Positions 52,412 to 61,544 are shown, counted from the stretch's first letter. The stretch: 64,000 nucleotides of DNA from CAYRVX01 sp964427875 (GCA_964427875.1 CAYRVX010000002.1:62001-126000); one strand, 5' to 3'. The notes: generated from the sequence alone by a model not told the origin. Numbers and translations are program-made.

Positions 52412-53383
52412 CTAACAGATTACAGAAACAATCGTTACGGACCGCCAGGAAACATTCTCACACACGCCGCCGCCGGCACTGGCGGACGCGCGGAACCGCC
52501 CGGCTCGAAGCTCCTCGGCCAGGCGCAGCAGCGCCGCCCGGACCGACCAAACGGGCCTGGGATTCTCGCAGAGCGCGTCCACCCGGAGCGGCTGGGTGAC
52601 ACGGGCGACGGCCGCCATCAGTGCGGCGCCTACGTTCACCAGGATCGGAACGACGCCCAACGAACTTGCAACGTCTGCCATGCCACAGCTCCGATAGAAG
52701 GCCGCCGCCGGCGGGCCAAGCCGGTGACGCTCACTTCCCGCCCTCAGGTCGGCGGGATGGTCCTTCTCCCGCAGCCCGGCCATCGTCATCCAGAGCTGGT
52801 TGGAGCACCCGCCCACCTCGGCCTCGGCCCAGGCCGTCTCGACGTCCTTCTCCCACAGGTAGATCTCGACGAGCAGGGAATGGTTGGTATCGAATACCCA
52901 CGTCCGGTCTCCTCGTCGCGCTTCCTTGCGGGCCTCCGCGATGCCCTTGTGAACGGTCTCCAAGGCGCGCTTTCGCCATTGGGGCCACTGCTTTGCCCGG
53001 TCCGCGTGGGCCTTGAGTCGCTTGCAGGTCTCCAGGGACGGCCGGTCCGCAAAGCCGGCCCAGATGAGCGCCATGGCCTCGTCATGCCGTCGGCGGCGAT
53101 GATACGCGTCGGCGAGGAACTCTCGCAGCCTGTCATCGGGGCGGTTGGGGAACGCCTTCAGGCCCTCCTCCGCCCATTTCAGGGCCTTGTCCGCCTGCTT
53201 CGCCTGTTTGTAGATCTCCGCGATTTGGAGATAGGCGTATGGCGTCGATAGGTCACGGTTCTTGACTGCCACGAGCGCTTCCACATCGCCGTCCGCTCGT
53301 GCCAGCGCCTCCATGATCGAGGTCAGCCGGAACCGGTCTCCCTTGTATTTCTGCTCGCCTTGGCCCGGGCCCAGCTCGGGCAT
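52412..53383 (-). pseudogene. Remnant of a SWIM-type zinc finger protein C-terminus
   Basis: The frame from 53383 to about 52770 reads TPR-like helices (FRLTSIMEALARADGDVEAL, YAYLQIAEIYKQAKQADKAL, RLREFLADAYHRRRRHDEAM, ALIWAGFADRPSLETCKRL) that match the C-terminal third of SWIM zinc finger proteins. The N-terminal SWIM domain is absent; upstream lies a palindromic repeat composite. After about EKDHPAD (near 52750) the sequence loses this character. So a broken gene, cut at both ends, with no plausible own start. The remaining 52412-52750 part has no recognisable content. Confidence 0.65.
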
Positions 53384-53522
53384 GTGGCACGGGCATCTTG
53401 CCCGTGCGCCGATGTACATCGGGGACCGTCTCGGTGGTGGTGTCGACCGGAAGTGCAGGGCCGGGACGGCCCTGCGACCTGCCTGCGGCAGGCAGGCGCA
53501 CGGGCGGGACGCCCGTGCCACG
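53384..53522. repeat. Composite of GGCACGGGC-type palindromes, second copy
   Basis: GCACGGGCATCTTGCCCGTGC (53387-53407), CGATGTACATCG, GCAGGGCCGGGACGGCCCTGC (53455-53475), CCTGCCTGCGGCAGGCAGG and GCACGGGCGGGACGCCCGTGC. Same units as at 36585-36690 in a different order. It lies exactly at the upstream break of the SWIM remnant. Confidence 0.8.
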
Positions 53523-53676
53523 AGATCTTGTCACACACGATGCGGACGCGCTGCGCCGATTCAGCTTTACAAGGCCCGCTCGCGGCGGCAGAATGGCCGC
53601 GCCGAATGTCGTCACCCGCCGCTTGGCGACGGCGGCCGGGTGGCCTCGTCAAGTCCTACGACGCCGGAGAGAACGT

Positions 53677-55332
53677 ATGACCGGACTGGAAACACCGGAC
53701 TGGGTGGTGATCGGGCTGTACTTCCTCGGCCTCGTCGGGATCGTGTGGTGGTCGGCCAGGCGCCAGACATCCGCGGAGGACTACTTCCTCGCCGGGCGAA
53801 ACATCGCCTGGTTCGTCGTTGGTGCGAGCCTGTTCGCCTCGAACATCGGCTCGGAGCACCTGGTGGGCCTGGCCGGCTCGGGCGCCTCCGACGGCGTCGC
53901 CATGGCGCACTACGAGCTGCACGCCTGGTGCCTGCTGGTGTTGGGCTGGGTGTTCGTCCCGTTCTACAGCCGATCGAGGGTGTTCACCATGCCGGAGTTC
54001 CTGGAGCGGCGGTACAACCCCGCCTCGCGGTGGATGCTTTCGGTGGTGAGCCTGGTCGCGTACATCTTCACGAAGGTCAGCGTGACGCTGTACGCGGGGG
54101 GGATCGTCTTCCGGGCGCTGCTGCCGAAGGAGGCGTTCGGCGGCATGGACCCCTTCTGGGTCGGGGCGCTGGCCACGGTGGTCCTGACGGGCATCTACAC
54201 GATCCTGGGGGGCCTCCGGGCGGTGGTCTACACGGACACGATGCAGACGATCGTGCTGATCGGGGGCTCGATCTTCGTTTCCATCTTCGGTCTGCATCAA
54301 CTGGGCGGCTGGGGGGAGCTTCGCCGGCTTTGCGGCAGCCAGTACTTCAACCTCTGGCGCCCGTGGGACGATCCGACGTTCCCCTGGGCGGGCATCCTCT
54401 TCGGCGCGCCGATCGTCGGCCTGTGGTACTGGTGCACGGACCAGTACATCGTCCAGCGGACGCTGGCGGCCCGGAGCATGAGGCAGGCCCGGCGCGGCAC
54501 GATCTGGGGGGCGTACCTCAAGCTCTCGCCGGTCTTCCTGTTCATCATCCCGGGCATGATCGGCTACGCGCTGGTCCAGTCCGGCAAGCTCGAGCTGGCA
54601 CTGCCCAGGGACGCGGACCTGGCGTATCCGACGCTGGTGAAGGCGCTGCTGCCCGCGGGGCTTCGCGGCCTGGTGATCGGCGCGCTGCTGGCGGCGCTTA
54701 TGAGCTCCCTGTCGAGCGTGTTCAACTCGGCCTCGACGCTGTTTACGGTGGACGTCTACCAGAAGATCCGCCCGAGGGTCTCGCAGCGCGAGCTGGTCCG
54801 CGTCGGGCGGATCGCCACGGCGGTCATCGTGCTTCTCGGCATCGCCTGGATCCCGATGATGCGCTACGTCTCCCGGGGCCTGTACCTCTACCTCCAGAGC
54901 GTGCAGGCCTACCTCGGCCCGCCCATCACGGCCGTCTTCTTCCTCGGCGTGTTCTCCAAGCGGATCAACGGCAAGGGCGCCCTGGCCGGGCTGATCTGCG
55001 GCTTCATTCTGGGCATGGCCAAGCTCGCCGCCCAGACACTGGCCGGCATCCAGAGCCTGCGGGCCGACCTGCCCGCGGCGCTGTTGTGGGTGGGCGATTT
55101 CAACTTCCTGTACTTCTGCCTGATCCTCTTCGCCGTCAGTGTCATCGTGATCGTGGTGGTCAGCCTGCTGACGGCCAAGCCGCCGGCGGAGAAGCTGGAC
55201 GGCCTGACCTACGCGACCACCACGGCCGGCGGGAAGGAGGAGATCCGCCGGAGCTGGACCAAGTGGGACGTGATCCACACGGTCATCATCCTGTCGGTCA
55301 TCGCGGCGGTATACCTGTACTTCACGGGTTGA
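53677..55332 (+). CDS. SSS-family sodium:solute symporter
   Basis: 551 aa, about 13 TM helices. The first segments (WVVIGLYFLGLVGIVWWSAR, DYFLAGRNIAWFVVGASLFA, NIGSEHLVGLAGSGASDG) and the conserved Pro/Ser region ALLPAGLRGLVIGALLAALM with SSLSSVFNSASTLF are those of SGLT-like transporters. ATG at 53677 has GGAGAG upstream; the frame extends upstream through a repeat but without a start that makes sense. It imports a sugar or similar solute with sodium. 312 bp later comes the glycyl radical enzyme pair, so the imported solute may be its substrate. Confidence 0.92.
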   Translation: MTGLETPDWVVIGLYFLGLVGIVWWSARRQTSAEDYFLAGRNIAWFVVGASLFASNIGSEHLVGLAGSGASDGVAMAHYELHAWCLLVLGWVFVPFYSRSRVFTMPEFLERRYNPASRWMLSVVSLVAYIFTKVSVTLYAGGIVFRALLPKEAFGGMDPFWVGALATVVLTGIYTILGGLRAVVYTDTMQTIVLIGGSIFVSIFGLHQLGGWGELRRLCGSQYFNLWRPWDDPTFPWAGILFGAPIVGLWYWCTDQYIVQRTLAARSMRQARRGTIWGAYLKLSPVFLFIIPGMIGYALVQSGKLELALPRDADLAYPTLVKALLPAGLRGLVIGALLAALMSSLSSVFNSASTLFTVDVYQKIRPRVSQRELVRVGRIATAVIVLLGIAWIPMMRYVSRGLYLYLQSVQAYLGPPITAVFFLGVFSKRINGKGALAGLICGFILGMAKLAAQTLAGIQSLRADLPAALLWVGDFNFLYFCLILFAVSVIVIVVVSLLTAKPPAEKLDGLTYATTTAGGKEEIRRSWTKWDVIHTVIILSVIAAVYLYFTG

Positions 55333-55545
55333 GCACAACGGCCGCTGGCCGCCGCCGCGTGGATCGGCCTTGAGCATTGTGAGGTAGTTGGTCTCCAGCC
55401 CGAGGCACCAGCCGATCCGGCGGCCCTCCTTCTTGACCACCTTGGCCCCTTGGGGGAGCTCGAACGGAACGGGCTCCGCCGAATGCGCAGCAACGGCCGA
55501 ACAGAGGCCGACCACGCTCCGGACTATAGGGCCACGCTTGATGTC
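55333..55545 (-). pseudogene. Possible 5' remnant of an exported protein gene
   Basis: The minus strand reads VVGLCSAVAAHSAEPVPFEL, then PQGAKVVKKEGRRIGWCLGL, ETNYLTMLKADPRGGG, which looks like a signal peptide plus the first part of a mature protein. No ATG is in frame before it (a GTG is possible). It continues into the antisense of the symporter gene, with no stop for a long way, so a native 3' end is missing. I see it as a truncated relic; it could also be chance. It fills the 312-bp gap between the symporter and the activase. Confidence 0.35.
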
Positions 55546-55644
55546 ATCGCCTCCCGGGAACGCCGCGACGCATATCACGATAGACCACTCAGGTTCCTTC
55601 ACCAAGGGAGACGTTCTTCGGCCTGTGCGTGATAGAATGACAGC

Positions 55645-56568
55645 GTGAAGGGAATCGTAAGCGACATTCAGCGCTGCAGCTTTCACGACGGTGCGGGCAT
55701 TCGCACGACGGTCTTCCTCAAGGGCTGCAACCTTCATTGTGCGTGGTGCCACAACCCCGAGTGCCATCGACCCGGCCCGGAACTTCAGTTCTTCTCGGAG
55801 AAGTGCATCGGCTGCGGCGCGTGCCTTACGGCCTGCCGGCAGGGGGCCCACGTCGTCGAGGACGGCCGGCGGCGGTTCCTCCGCGAGCTGTGCGTCGCCT
55901 GCGGGGCCTGCGCGCGATCGTGCTACGCCGGGGCGCTCGTCCTCGTCGGCCGCGAGATGGAGGCTCGGGAAGTCTCGGCAGAGGTCCTGGAGGACCGCGC
56001 GTTCTACGAGAGCTCCGGCGGAGGGATCACGCTCTCCGGGGGCGAGCCGCTGTGCCAGCACGAATTCGCCGCGGAGGTCCTCGCCCTGGCAAAGTCCGAG
56101 GGCATCCACACGGCGATCGAGACGAACATGGCCTGGCCGTGGGAACACGCGGCCGACGTGCTCTGCGTCACCGACCTGGTCATGATGGACATCAAGATGA
56201 TGGACGCCGCGCGGCACGAGGAGTGGACGGGCGCTTCCAACGAGCAGGTCCTGGCCAACGCCCGCAGGCTGTCCGAAGGGCCGCAGGCCCTGGTCGTCCG
56301 CACGCCCGTCGTTCCGGGCGTGAACGACACGCCCGGGGAGATCGCCGCCATCGCGGAGCTCATCCGCGACTTCCCCAACCTGGAGCACTACGAGCTGCTG
56401 CCGTATCATCCCCTGGGCACGAGCAAGTACCGCGGCCTGGGAATGGAATACCCGCTGGAGGGGCTGCAAAGCCCCGCGCCGGATCACATGCGCACGCTTG
56501 CGGCGGCCGCCAGGGGATCCGGTATCGAAGTCCGCACAGCCGGCAGCAGTATGGACGCAGCGCGATGA
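55645..56568 (+). CDS. Glycyl radical enzyme activating protein
   Basis: 307 aa, starting with GTG at 55645. The radical SAM motif is CNLHCAWCHNP, and two ferredoxin-type clusters follow, CIGCGACLTACRQGA and CVACGACARSCYAGA, the layout of activases for glycerol/choline-type glycyl radical enzymes. SGGGITLSGGEPLC binds SAM. It installs the glycyl radical on the enzyme encoded next, with which it overlaps by 4 bp (ATGA). Needs strict anoxia, so the host is likely anaerobic at least part of the time. Confidence 0.93.
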   Translation: MKGIVSDIQRCSFHDGAGIRTTVFLKGCNLHCAWCHNPECHRPGPELQFFSEKCIGCGACLTACRQGAHVVEDGRRRFLRELCVACGACARSCYAGALVLVGREMEAREVSAEVLEDRAFYESSGGGITLSGGEPLCQHEFAAEVLALAKSEGIHTAIETNMAWPWEHAADVLCVTDLVMMDIKMMDAARHEEWTGASNEQVLANARRLSEGPQALVVRTPVVPGVNDTPGEIAAIAELIRDFPNLEHYELLPYHPLGTSKYRGLGMEYPLEGLQSPAPDHMRTLAAAARGSGIEVRTAGSSMDAAR

Positions 56569-58730
56569 CCGCCGCAGAACTGACCTACCAGGAACGCCTC
56601 GACCTGCTTCGAGCCGCCAAGCTCCGGCAGACGCGGGAGAAGCTCGCCCGCGGCGGCTTCATGGACGAGGACGACTACGGCACGGTGCTGCCGCCGGCGG
56701 ACTTCCACTGGGAGCCGATCCCCAACCATCCCAGCGGCTCCTGGTTCGGCGCAGAGGCCTGGGCGCGGAACTTCCGCTCCCTGATGGAAGTGCACCCGAC
56801 CTACGTCGATCCGCTCGACGCCATCGCCGGCCGGTGGATGTTCTTCATGAATCGAATGCGGCCGGAGAGGTGGCCGGGCGAGCTCGACTACTCCCACCTG
56901 GCGGACGAGCAGGCCAGGTACGGCATCTCGTCCGGCATCGGCGCCGACGCCCACTTCACGCCCGACTACCGGATCGGCCTGGAGCTCGGCTGGGGCGGGC
57001 TGCTCGAGAAGGTGCGCCGCTGCCGGGAGCGCCACGGCCGGGACGAAGAGAAGGCCGAGCTTTACCAGGCCGAGGAGGACGTCATCCTGGGCATCCAGAC
57101 GTGGATGCGGCGCACGGTCGAGGCCGTTCGCGACGCCGAGCAGCAGGAGGGCCGCGGCGAGCTTCGGCGCAACCTGCGCGAGATGGCCGAGGCGAACGAG
57201 TGGCTTCTCGCCAATCCCCCGCGAACGCTTCGCGAGGCCTGCCAGTGGATCGCCTGGTTCAACATGGCCTCCCGCACGTACAACCGCGACGGCGCCGGCG
57301 GGCAGCTCGATGAGCTCCTCCGGCCGTATTACGAGAAGGACGTCGCCGCCGGGCGCATCGACGACGAAGACGCCGTCTTCACCATCGCCTGCCTGCTGCT
57401 CAACGACCCGCACTACTACCAGCTCGGCGGCCCGGGCGCCGACGGGCGCGACCTGACCAGCCGCGTGTCCTTCCTGATCCTCGAGGCCGCCCATCGTCTC
57501 GGGACAAGCTGCAACCTCACGATCCGCGTGCATGACGGCATGGATGAGGAGCTCTTCCTCAAGTCCGTCAGGCACCTCTTCGAGGACCGGAAGGGCTGGC
57601 CGCGATACTCCGGGGACAAGGGGCTCGTCGAGGGCTTCATGCGGAACGGGTACTCCGCCGAGCTGGCCCGGCAGCGGATCGCGACGGGCTGTCACTGGAT
57701 GGCCATCCCCGGGCGCGAGTACACCATGAACGACACGGTGAAGATCAACGTGGCGAAGGTCTTCGAGGTGGCGTTGTGGGAGATGATGGACGATGCCGGC
57801 GCCCCCCCGGGCGTGGCGGGGCTTTGGCGGCGCTTCGAGGACCACCTTCGCAGGGCCGTCCTCTGCACGGCTCGCGGCATCGACTTCCACCTGGATCACC
57901 AGCGGTTCAACGAGCCCGAGCTGATGCTGAACCTGCTGTGCCACGGCCCCATCGAGCAGGGGCTGGACGCTGCCGACGGCGGCGTGGAGTACTACAACAT
58001 GTGCTGCGACGGCTCGGGCCTGGCCACGGTGGCCGACTCCTTCGCCGCCCTCCGGCAGCGCATCGAGCGGGAAGGCGTCCTGACCTGGGCCGAGATCGCC
58101 GAGCACCTGCGGAGCGACTACGCCGGCCAGGCCGGACAGCGCGTCCGCCTGATGATGCGCGGCGCCGAGCGGTTCGGGCGCGGCTGCGGCCTCGGCGACG
58201 AGTGGGCCCTCCGCGTGTCCCGGCTGTTCACTCAGTTGGTGAAAGCCGGCCCCACGCCGGGCGGGCGGAACATGATCCCCGGGTGGTTCTCCTGGTCGGC
58301 GACGATCGCGATGGGTCAGGAGGTGGGCGCGACGCCGAACGGCCGGCGGGCCGGGGGGCCCATCTCTCACGGGGCGAATCCCGACCCCGGCTTCCGGTCG
58401 GACAGCGCGCCCACGGCGATGGCCAAGGCCATTGCCGCGATCCAGCCCGGCTACGGGAACACCGCGCCCATCCAACTGGAGCTGGACCCCGGCCTGACGA
58501 GGCAGGAGGCCGGCATCGAGAAGATCGCCAGCCTCATCAGGACGCACTTCGACCTCGGGGGCACGCTGTTCAACATCAACGTGATCGACGCCGAGAAGAT
58601 CCTCCAGGCCCACAGGGACCCCGCCAGGTTCCCGGACCTCGTCGTCCGCGTGACGGGCTTCACCGCCTACTTCGCCGCGTTGTCGCCGGAGTTCCGCCAG
58701 CTCGTCGTGGATCGCATCATCGCCGAATGA
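56565..58730 (+). CDS. Glycyl radical enzyme of unknown substrate
   Basis: 721 aa. The C-terminal radical domain is recognisable: PDLVVRVTGFTAYFAALSPE, with the radical Gly at about residue 698, some 24 residues from the end as usual. The presumed active-site Cys is at about 376 in RIATGCHWMAIPGREYTMND; most members of the family have GCVEP at this place, with a catalytic Glu two residues after the Cys. Here that Glu is replaced by Trp. The N-terminal half is PFL-like (WFNMASRTYNRDGAGGQLDE). So a divergent lyase or dehydratase whose chemistry may differ. Paired by overlap with its activase. Confidence 0.87.
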   Translation: MTAAELTYQERLDLLRAAKLRQTREKLARGGFMDEDDYGTVLPPADFHWEPIPNHPSGSWFGAEAWARNFRSLMEVHPTYVDPLDAIAGRWMFFMNRMRPERWPGELDYSHLADEQARYGISSGIGADAHFTPDYRIGLELGWGGLLEKVRRCRERHGRDEEKAELYQAEEDVILGIQTWMRRTVEAVRDAEQQEGRGELRRNLREMAEANEWLLANPPRTLREACQWIAWFNMASRTYNRDGAGGQLDELLRPYYEKDVAAGRIDDEDAVFTIACLLLNDPHYYQLGGPGADGRDLTSRVSFLILEAAHRLGTSCNLTIRVHDGMDEELFLKSVRHLFEDRKGWPRYSGDKGLVEGFMRNGYSAELARQRIATGCHWMAIPGREYTMNDTVKINVAKVFEVALWEMMDDAGAPPGVAGLWRRFEDHLRRAVLCTARGIDFHLDHQRFNEPELMLNLLCHGPIEQGLDAADGGVEYYNMCCDGSGLATVADSFAALRQRIEREGVLTWAEIAEHLRSDYAGQAGQRVRLMMRGAERFGRGCGLGDEWALRVSRLFTQLVKAGPTPGGRNMIPGWFSWSATIAMGQEVGATPNGRRAGGPISHGANPDPGFRSDSAPTAMAKAIAAIQPGYGNTAPIQLELDPGLTRQEAGIEKIASLIRTHFDLGGTLFNINVIDAEKILQAHRDPARFPDLVVRVTGFTAYFAALSPEFRQLVVDRIIAE

Positions 58731-58765
58731 CCGCCATCACCGGGAGGCGGACCGCCAAACCGCCC

Positions 58766-58793
58766 TTGCATCAGCCCGCCGACGTGCTAGAAT
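58766..58793 (+). promoter_or_regulatory. Sigma70-type promoter for the ThuA/DUF1080 gene
   Basis: TTGCAT at 58766-58771 and TAGAAT at 58788-58793 with a 16-bp spacer, 53 bp before the ATG at 58846. A new transcript after the glycyl radical enzyme is likely. Confidence 0.55.
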
Positions 58794-58845
58794 CCCGGAA
58801 AGTCGATCGCCCGCACACATGCCAACACCAACCGGGAGCAGAAGA

Positions 58846-60267
58846 ATGACCAGCTTCAGACCACATCTCGCCGGGATCGTTTCCGCCGCCCTGTTGATCG
58901 TCTGGGTCGGGCTCGTTCCCGAGGCGCCCGCCGCCGACAAGCCGCCGGTCCGGAAGATCGTCTTCCTCGCCGGGGCGCCCGACGGCCACGGAAAGGGCAC
59001 GCACGAGTACGAGAAGGACCTCCGGCTGCTGGCGGCCTGCCTCGATGCCTCCCCGAACGTCAAGGGCATCAGCACCGAGGTCCACCCCAACGGCTGGCCG
59101 AAGGATGCGTCCACGCTCGACGACGCCGCCGCGATCGTCGTCCACGGCACCGGCGCCAACAGGGGCAAGCACCCGATGCTTCAGGGCGAGCGCCTCGAGC
59201 ACCTGGGCAAGCTGATGAAGCGCGGCGTCGGGCTCATCTGCATCCACTACACGTTGTTCATGCCCAACCAGCGCGGCGGGCCGGAGCTGCTCGAATGGGT
59301 CGGCGGCTACAACGACTACGAGCGGAAGTACTCGACCCACCGCGTGACCACGAAAGATCCGCCGCCCGCGACGCCGGCCTCGCCGGACCACGCGATCAGC
59401 CGCGGGTGGAAGGCCTTCACGATCAAGAACGAGTACTACATCCGCCAGCGCTTCGCCGCCGGCGACAAGCGGCTGGTTCCGATCCTCACGACGATGCTGC
59501 CGGCCAACAAGCCCGCCAGGCAGGTGATCGCCTGGGCCGTCGAGCGGGCAGACGGCGGGCGCGGCTTCGCCTTCACGGGCGGGCACTTCCACGACAACTG
59601 GCGCAACGACGATCTCCGCAGGATGATGCTCAACGCCATCGTCTGGGCGGCCAAGGCGCCCGTGCCCAAGGACGGCGTGCAATCGACCGTCCCCGGCGAG
59701 GGCGGCGCGGAGGGCTGGCTCGAGGTCGGCAAGGACTTCAAGGGCTGGCACACAAAGGGCGCCTGGAGCATGCTGCCCGACGGCGTGCTCCAGATCAAGC
59801 CCCGCCCCGGCGAGAGGGGCTGGCAGCGATACGACGCCTACCTGTGGTCGGACCGCAAGTACGGCGACTTCGTCTTCGACCTGGAGTTCAAGATCCCCAA
59901 GGGCGGCAACAGCGGCGTCTTCGTCCGCGTGGGCGACCTGGCCAACCCCGTCGGCAACGGCATCGAGGTGCAGATCAGCGACACGCACGGCAAGAAGAAG
60001 CCCGGCGCCCACGACTGCGGCGGGGTCATCGGCACGGTCGGGCCGAGCAAGAACATGGCCAGGCCCGCCGGCGAGTGGAACCGGATGATCGTCACCTGCC
60101 GCGGCAGCCACATGCTCGTCGAGCTGAACGGAGAGCAGATCATCGACCTCGACCTGAGCAAGTCGCGGGCGAAGAACCGCCCGCTCACGGGCTACGTCGG
60201 CCTCCAGGACCACGGCCTGCTGCTCTGGTTCCGCAACGTCAAGGTCAAGGAGCTGCCCTCGAAGTAG
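58846..60267 (+). CDS. Exported ThuA-like domain fused to DUF1080 (3-keto-glycoside hydrolase type)
   Basis: 473 aa from the ATG at 58846 (GGGAGC upstream). Signal peptide (LAGIVSAALLIVWVGLVPEAPAA). Residues about 40-270: ThuA-like glutamine-amidotransferase fold (KIVFLAGAPDGHGKGTHEYE, VGLICIHYTLFMPNQ, FAFTGGHFHDNWRNDDLRRM). Residues about 280-473: DUF1080 jelly roll (FVFDLEFKIPKGGNSGVFVR, GIEVQISDTHGK, NRMIVTCRGSHMLVELNG). DUF1080 enzymes cleave or hydrate 3-keto-disaccharides made by Gfo/Idh/MocA oxidation; two such oxidoreductases lie next on the other strand. So a glycan 3-oxidation route is likely. Confidence 0.88.
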   Translation: MTSFRPHLAGIVSAALLIVWVGLVPEAPAADKPPVRKIVFLAGAPDGHGKGTHEYEKDLRLLAACLDASPNVKGISTEVHPNGWPKDASTLDDAAAIVVHGTGANRGKHPMLQGERLEHLGKLMKRGVGLICIHYTLFMPNQRGGPELLEWVGGYNDYERKYSTHRVTTKDPPPATPASPDHAISRGWKAFTIKNEYYIRQRFAAGDKRLVPILTTMLPANKPARQVIAWAVERADGGRGFAFTGGHFHDNWRNDDLRRMMLNAIVWAAKAPVPKDGVQSTVPGEGGAEGWLEVGKDFKGWHTKGAWSMLPDGVLQIKPRPGERGWQRYDAYLWSDRKYGDFVFDLEFKIPKGGNSGVFVRVGDLANPVGNGIEVQISDTHGKKKPGAHDCGGVIGTVGPSKNMARPAGEWNRMIVTCRGSHMLVELNGEQIIDLDLSKSRAKNRPLTGYVGLQDHGLLLWFRNVKVKELPSK

Positions 60268-60292
60268 GTCTCCCGAATCGGCCCCCAACCGC

Positions 60293-60334
60293 CGTTTAGC
60301 CGGCGACGGCACGTCGCCGCCAGGTCGGCGCGAC
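60293..60334. repeat. CGTTTAGC-type palindromic repeat
   Basis: CGTTTAGCCGGCGACGGCAC with hairpin GGCGACGGCACGTCGCC, followed by CAGGTCGGCGCGACCTACC. It sits between two convergent genes, 25 bp after the ThuA/DUF1080 stop. It could act as a bidirectional terminator, though no T-run follows. Confidence 0.55.
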
Positions 60335-61462
60335 CTACCCGACGCGCCAGGCGGCGCTGTCCACCGTCTCCAGCCTGCCGGAATCCGCCGAGCGCACCCC
60401 CGCGTCGAGGATCGCCATCGCGTCCAGGTTGAACATCATGTCCAGCGTCGGATGGACCGCCTCGCCGGTGTCCAGGTGATGGACGTATTCGCAGGCGATG
60501 TTATGTCGGCCGTCCGCCAGCGGCTCGGCCTCGTGGACCGTCGTCTTCCCGCCGCCGTGCTCCTCGCGAACGACGGGCCTGCCGTCGCGGCTCTCCATGA
60601 CCAGCGTGCCCTCGGTGCCGTAGACGATCGGCCCCCCGCCGACGCCGTGATCGCGCGTCGTCCACGTGCCCTCGAACAGGCCCATCGCACAGGGGAAGCG
60701 GACGATCATCGCGCCGTTGTCGTCGGCGTCGCCGAAGGGGCTGTTGAGGCTGCCCCGCATGCCGACGGCCGCGACGGCGGGCTCGCCGACGAACCAGCGG
60801 GCGATCATGCAGCCGTAGCAGCAGAAGTCGAGCATCGCCCCGCCGCCGGCGGCGGCGCTGTGCCACCAGACCGCGCCCAGCTCGGTGCCCGTCAGCGGCG
60901 CGGCCTCTTCGGTGACGCCGGCGTGCTTGGCGCCCGAGCCGAGCGGCCCGGCGTGGCCCAGCCGCGCCTTGACCTCGAGCACGCGCCCGATCGCCCCGGC
61001 GTCGATGAGGGCCTTGGCCTTGTGCGCGGCGGGGTTCCACGTCATCGGCCAGTTGATGAGCATCTTCGTGCCCGCCGCCCGCACGGCGCGGACCATGGCC
61101 AGGGCGTCCGAGAGGCTCGCGGCCATCGGCTTCTCGACGCACACGTTCACTCCCGCCTGCGCGCACGCCTCGACCACCTCCGGATGCCTGGCGTTCTCGG
61201 ACGTGCAGATGATGATGTCGAACCGCTCCTTCTCGAGCATCTCGCGGCAGGAGTCGTAGCTCTTGGGCATGTGCAGGTCCTTCAGGGCATGCTCCAGGTT
61301 CCACTGCCGCGTGTACGGGCCCTTGCGCAGCTCCGGGCGGTCCGGCGCGGTGTCCGCGCAGGCCACAAGCTCCACCTGGGGATGGGCTGCAAATAGCGCC
61401 AACACGTTGTTGACGTGCATGTGGCCGAAGCCCATCACGCCGACTCGATACGTCTTGCTCAC
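60335..61462 (-). CDS. Gfo/Idh/MocA family oxidoreductase
   Basis: 375 aa. N-terminal Rossmann motif VGVMGFGHMHVNNVLALF, catalytic segment VCVEKPMAASLSDAL and C-terminal domain with LINWPMTWNPAAHKAKAL and GGGAMLDFCCYGCMIARWF. NAD(P)-dependent oxidation of a sugar. Together with the neighbouring oxidoreductase and the DUF1080 gene it fits a 3-keto-sugar route. Minus strand, convergent with the DUF1080 gene. Confidence 0.92.
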   Translation of the reverse strand: MSKTYRVGVMGFGHMHVNNVLALFAAHPQVELVACADTAPDRPELRKGPYTRQWNLEHALKDLHMPKSYDSCREMLEKERFDIIICTSENARHPEVVEACAQAGVNVCVEKPMAASLSDALAMVRAVRAAGTKMLINWPMTWNPAAHKAKALIDAGAIGRVLEVKARLGHAGPLGSGAKHAGVTEEAAPLTGTELGAVWWHSAAAGGGAMLDFCCYGCMIARWFVGEPAVAAVGMRGSLNSPFGDADDNGAMIVRFPCAMGLFEGTWTTRDHGVGGGPIVYGTEGTLVMESRDGRPVVREEHGGGKTTVHEAEPLADGRHNIACEYVHHLDTGEAVHPTLDMMFNLDAMAILDAGVRSADSGRLETVDSAAWRVG

Positions 61463-61491
61463 GGTTGGTCTCCTGTATGACCGCGCCGGGA

Positions 61492-61519
61492 GGGCGGCCC
61501 TGCGGGCCGCCGCTAAACG
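61492..61519. repeat. CGTTTAGC-type palindromic repeat, inverted copy
   Basis: GGGCGGCCCTGCGGGCCGCC followed by GCTAAACG; on the minus strand CGTTTAGCGGCGG. It lies in the 82-bp gap between the two oxidoreductase genes, 25 bp past the stop of the upstream one. Confidence 0.6.
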
Positions 61520-61544
61520 CGCTGTGACGAGCGCGCACGGTCTG

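Noticed and set aside
53398..53676. N-terminal extension of the sodium symporter across the palindrome composite
   Set aside because: The extra residues come from repeat DNA, and the ATG at 53677 with GGAGAG fits the family start.
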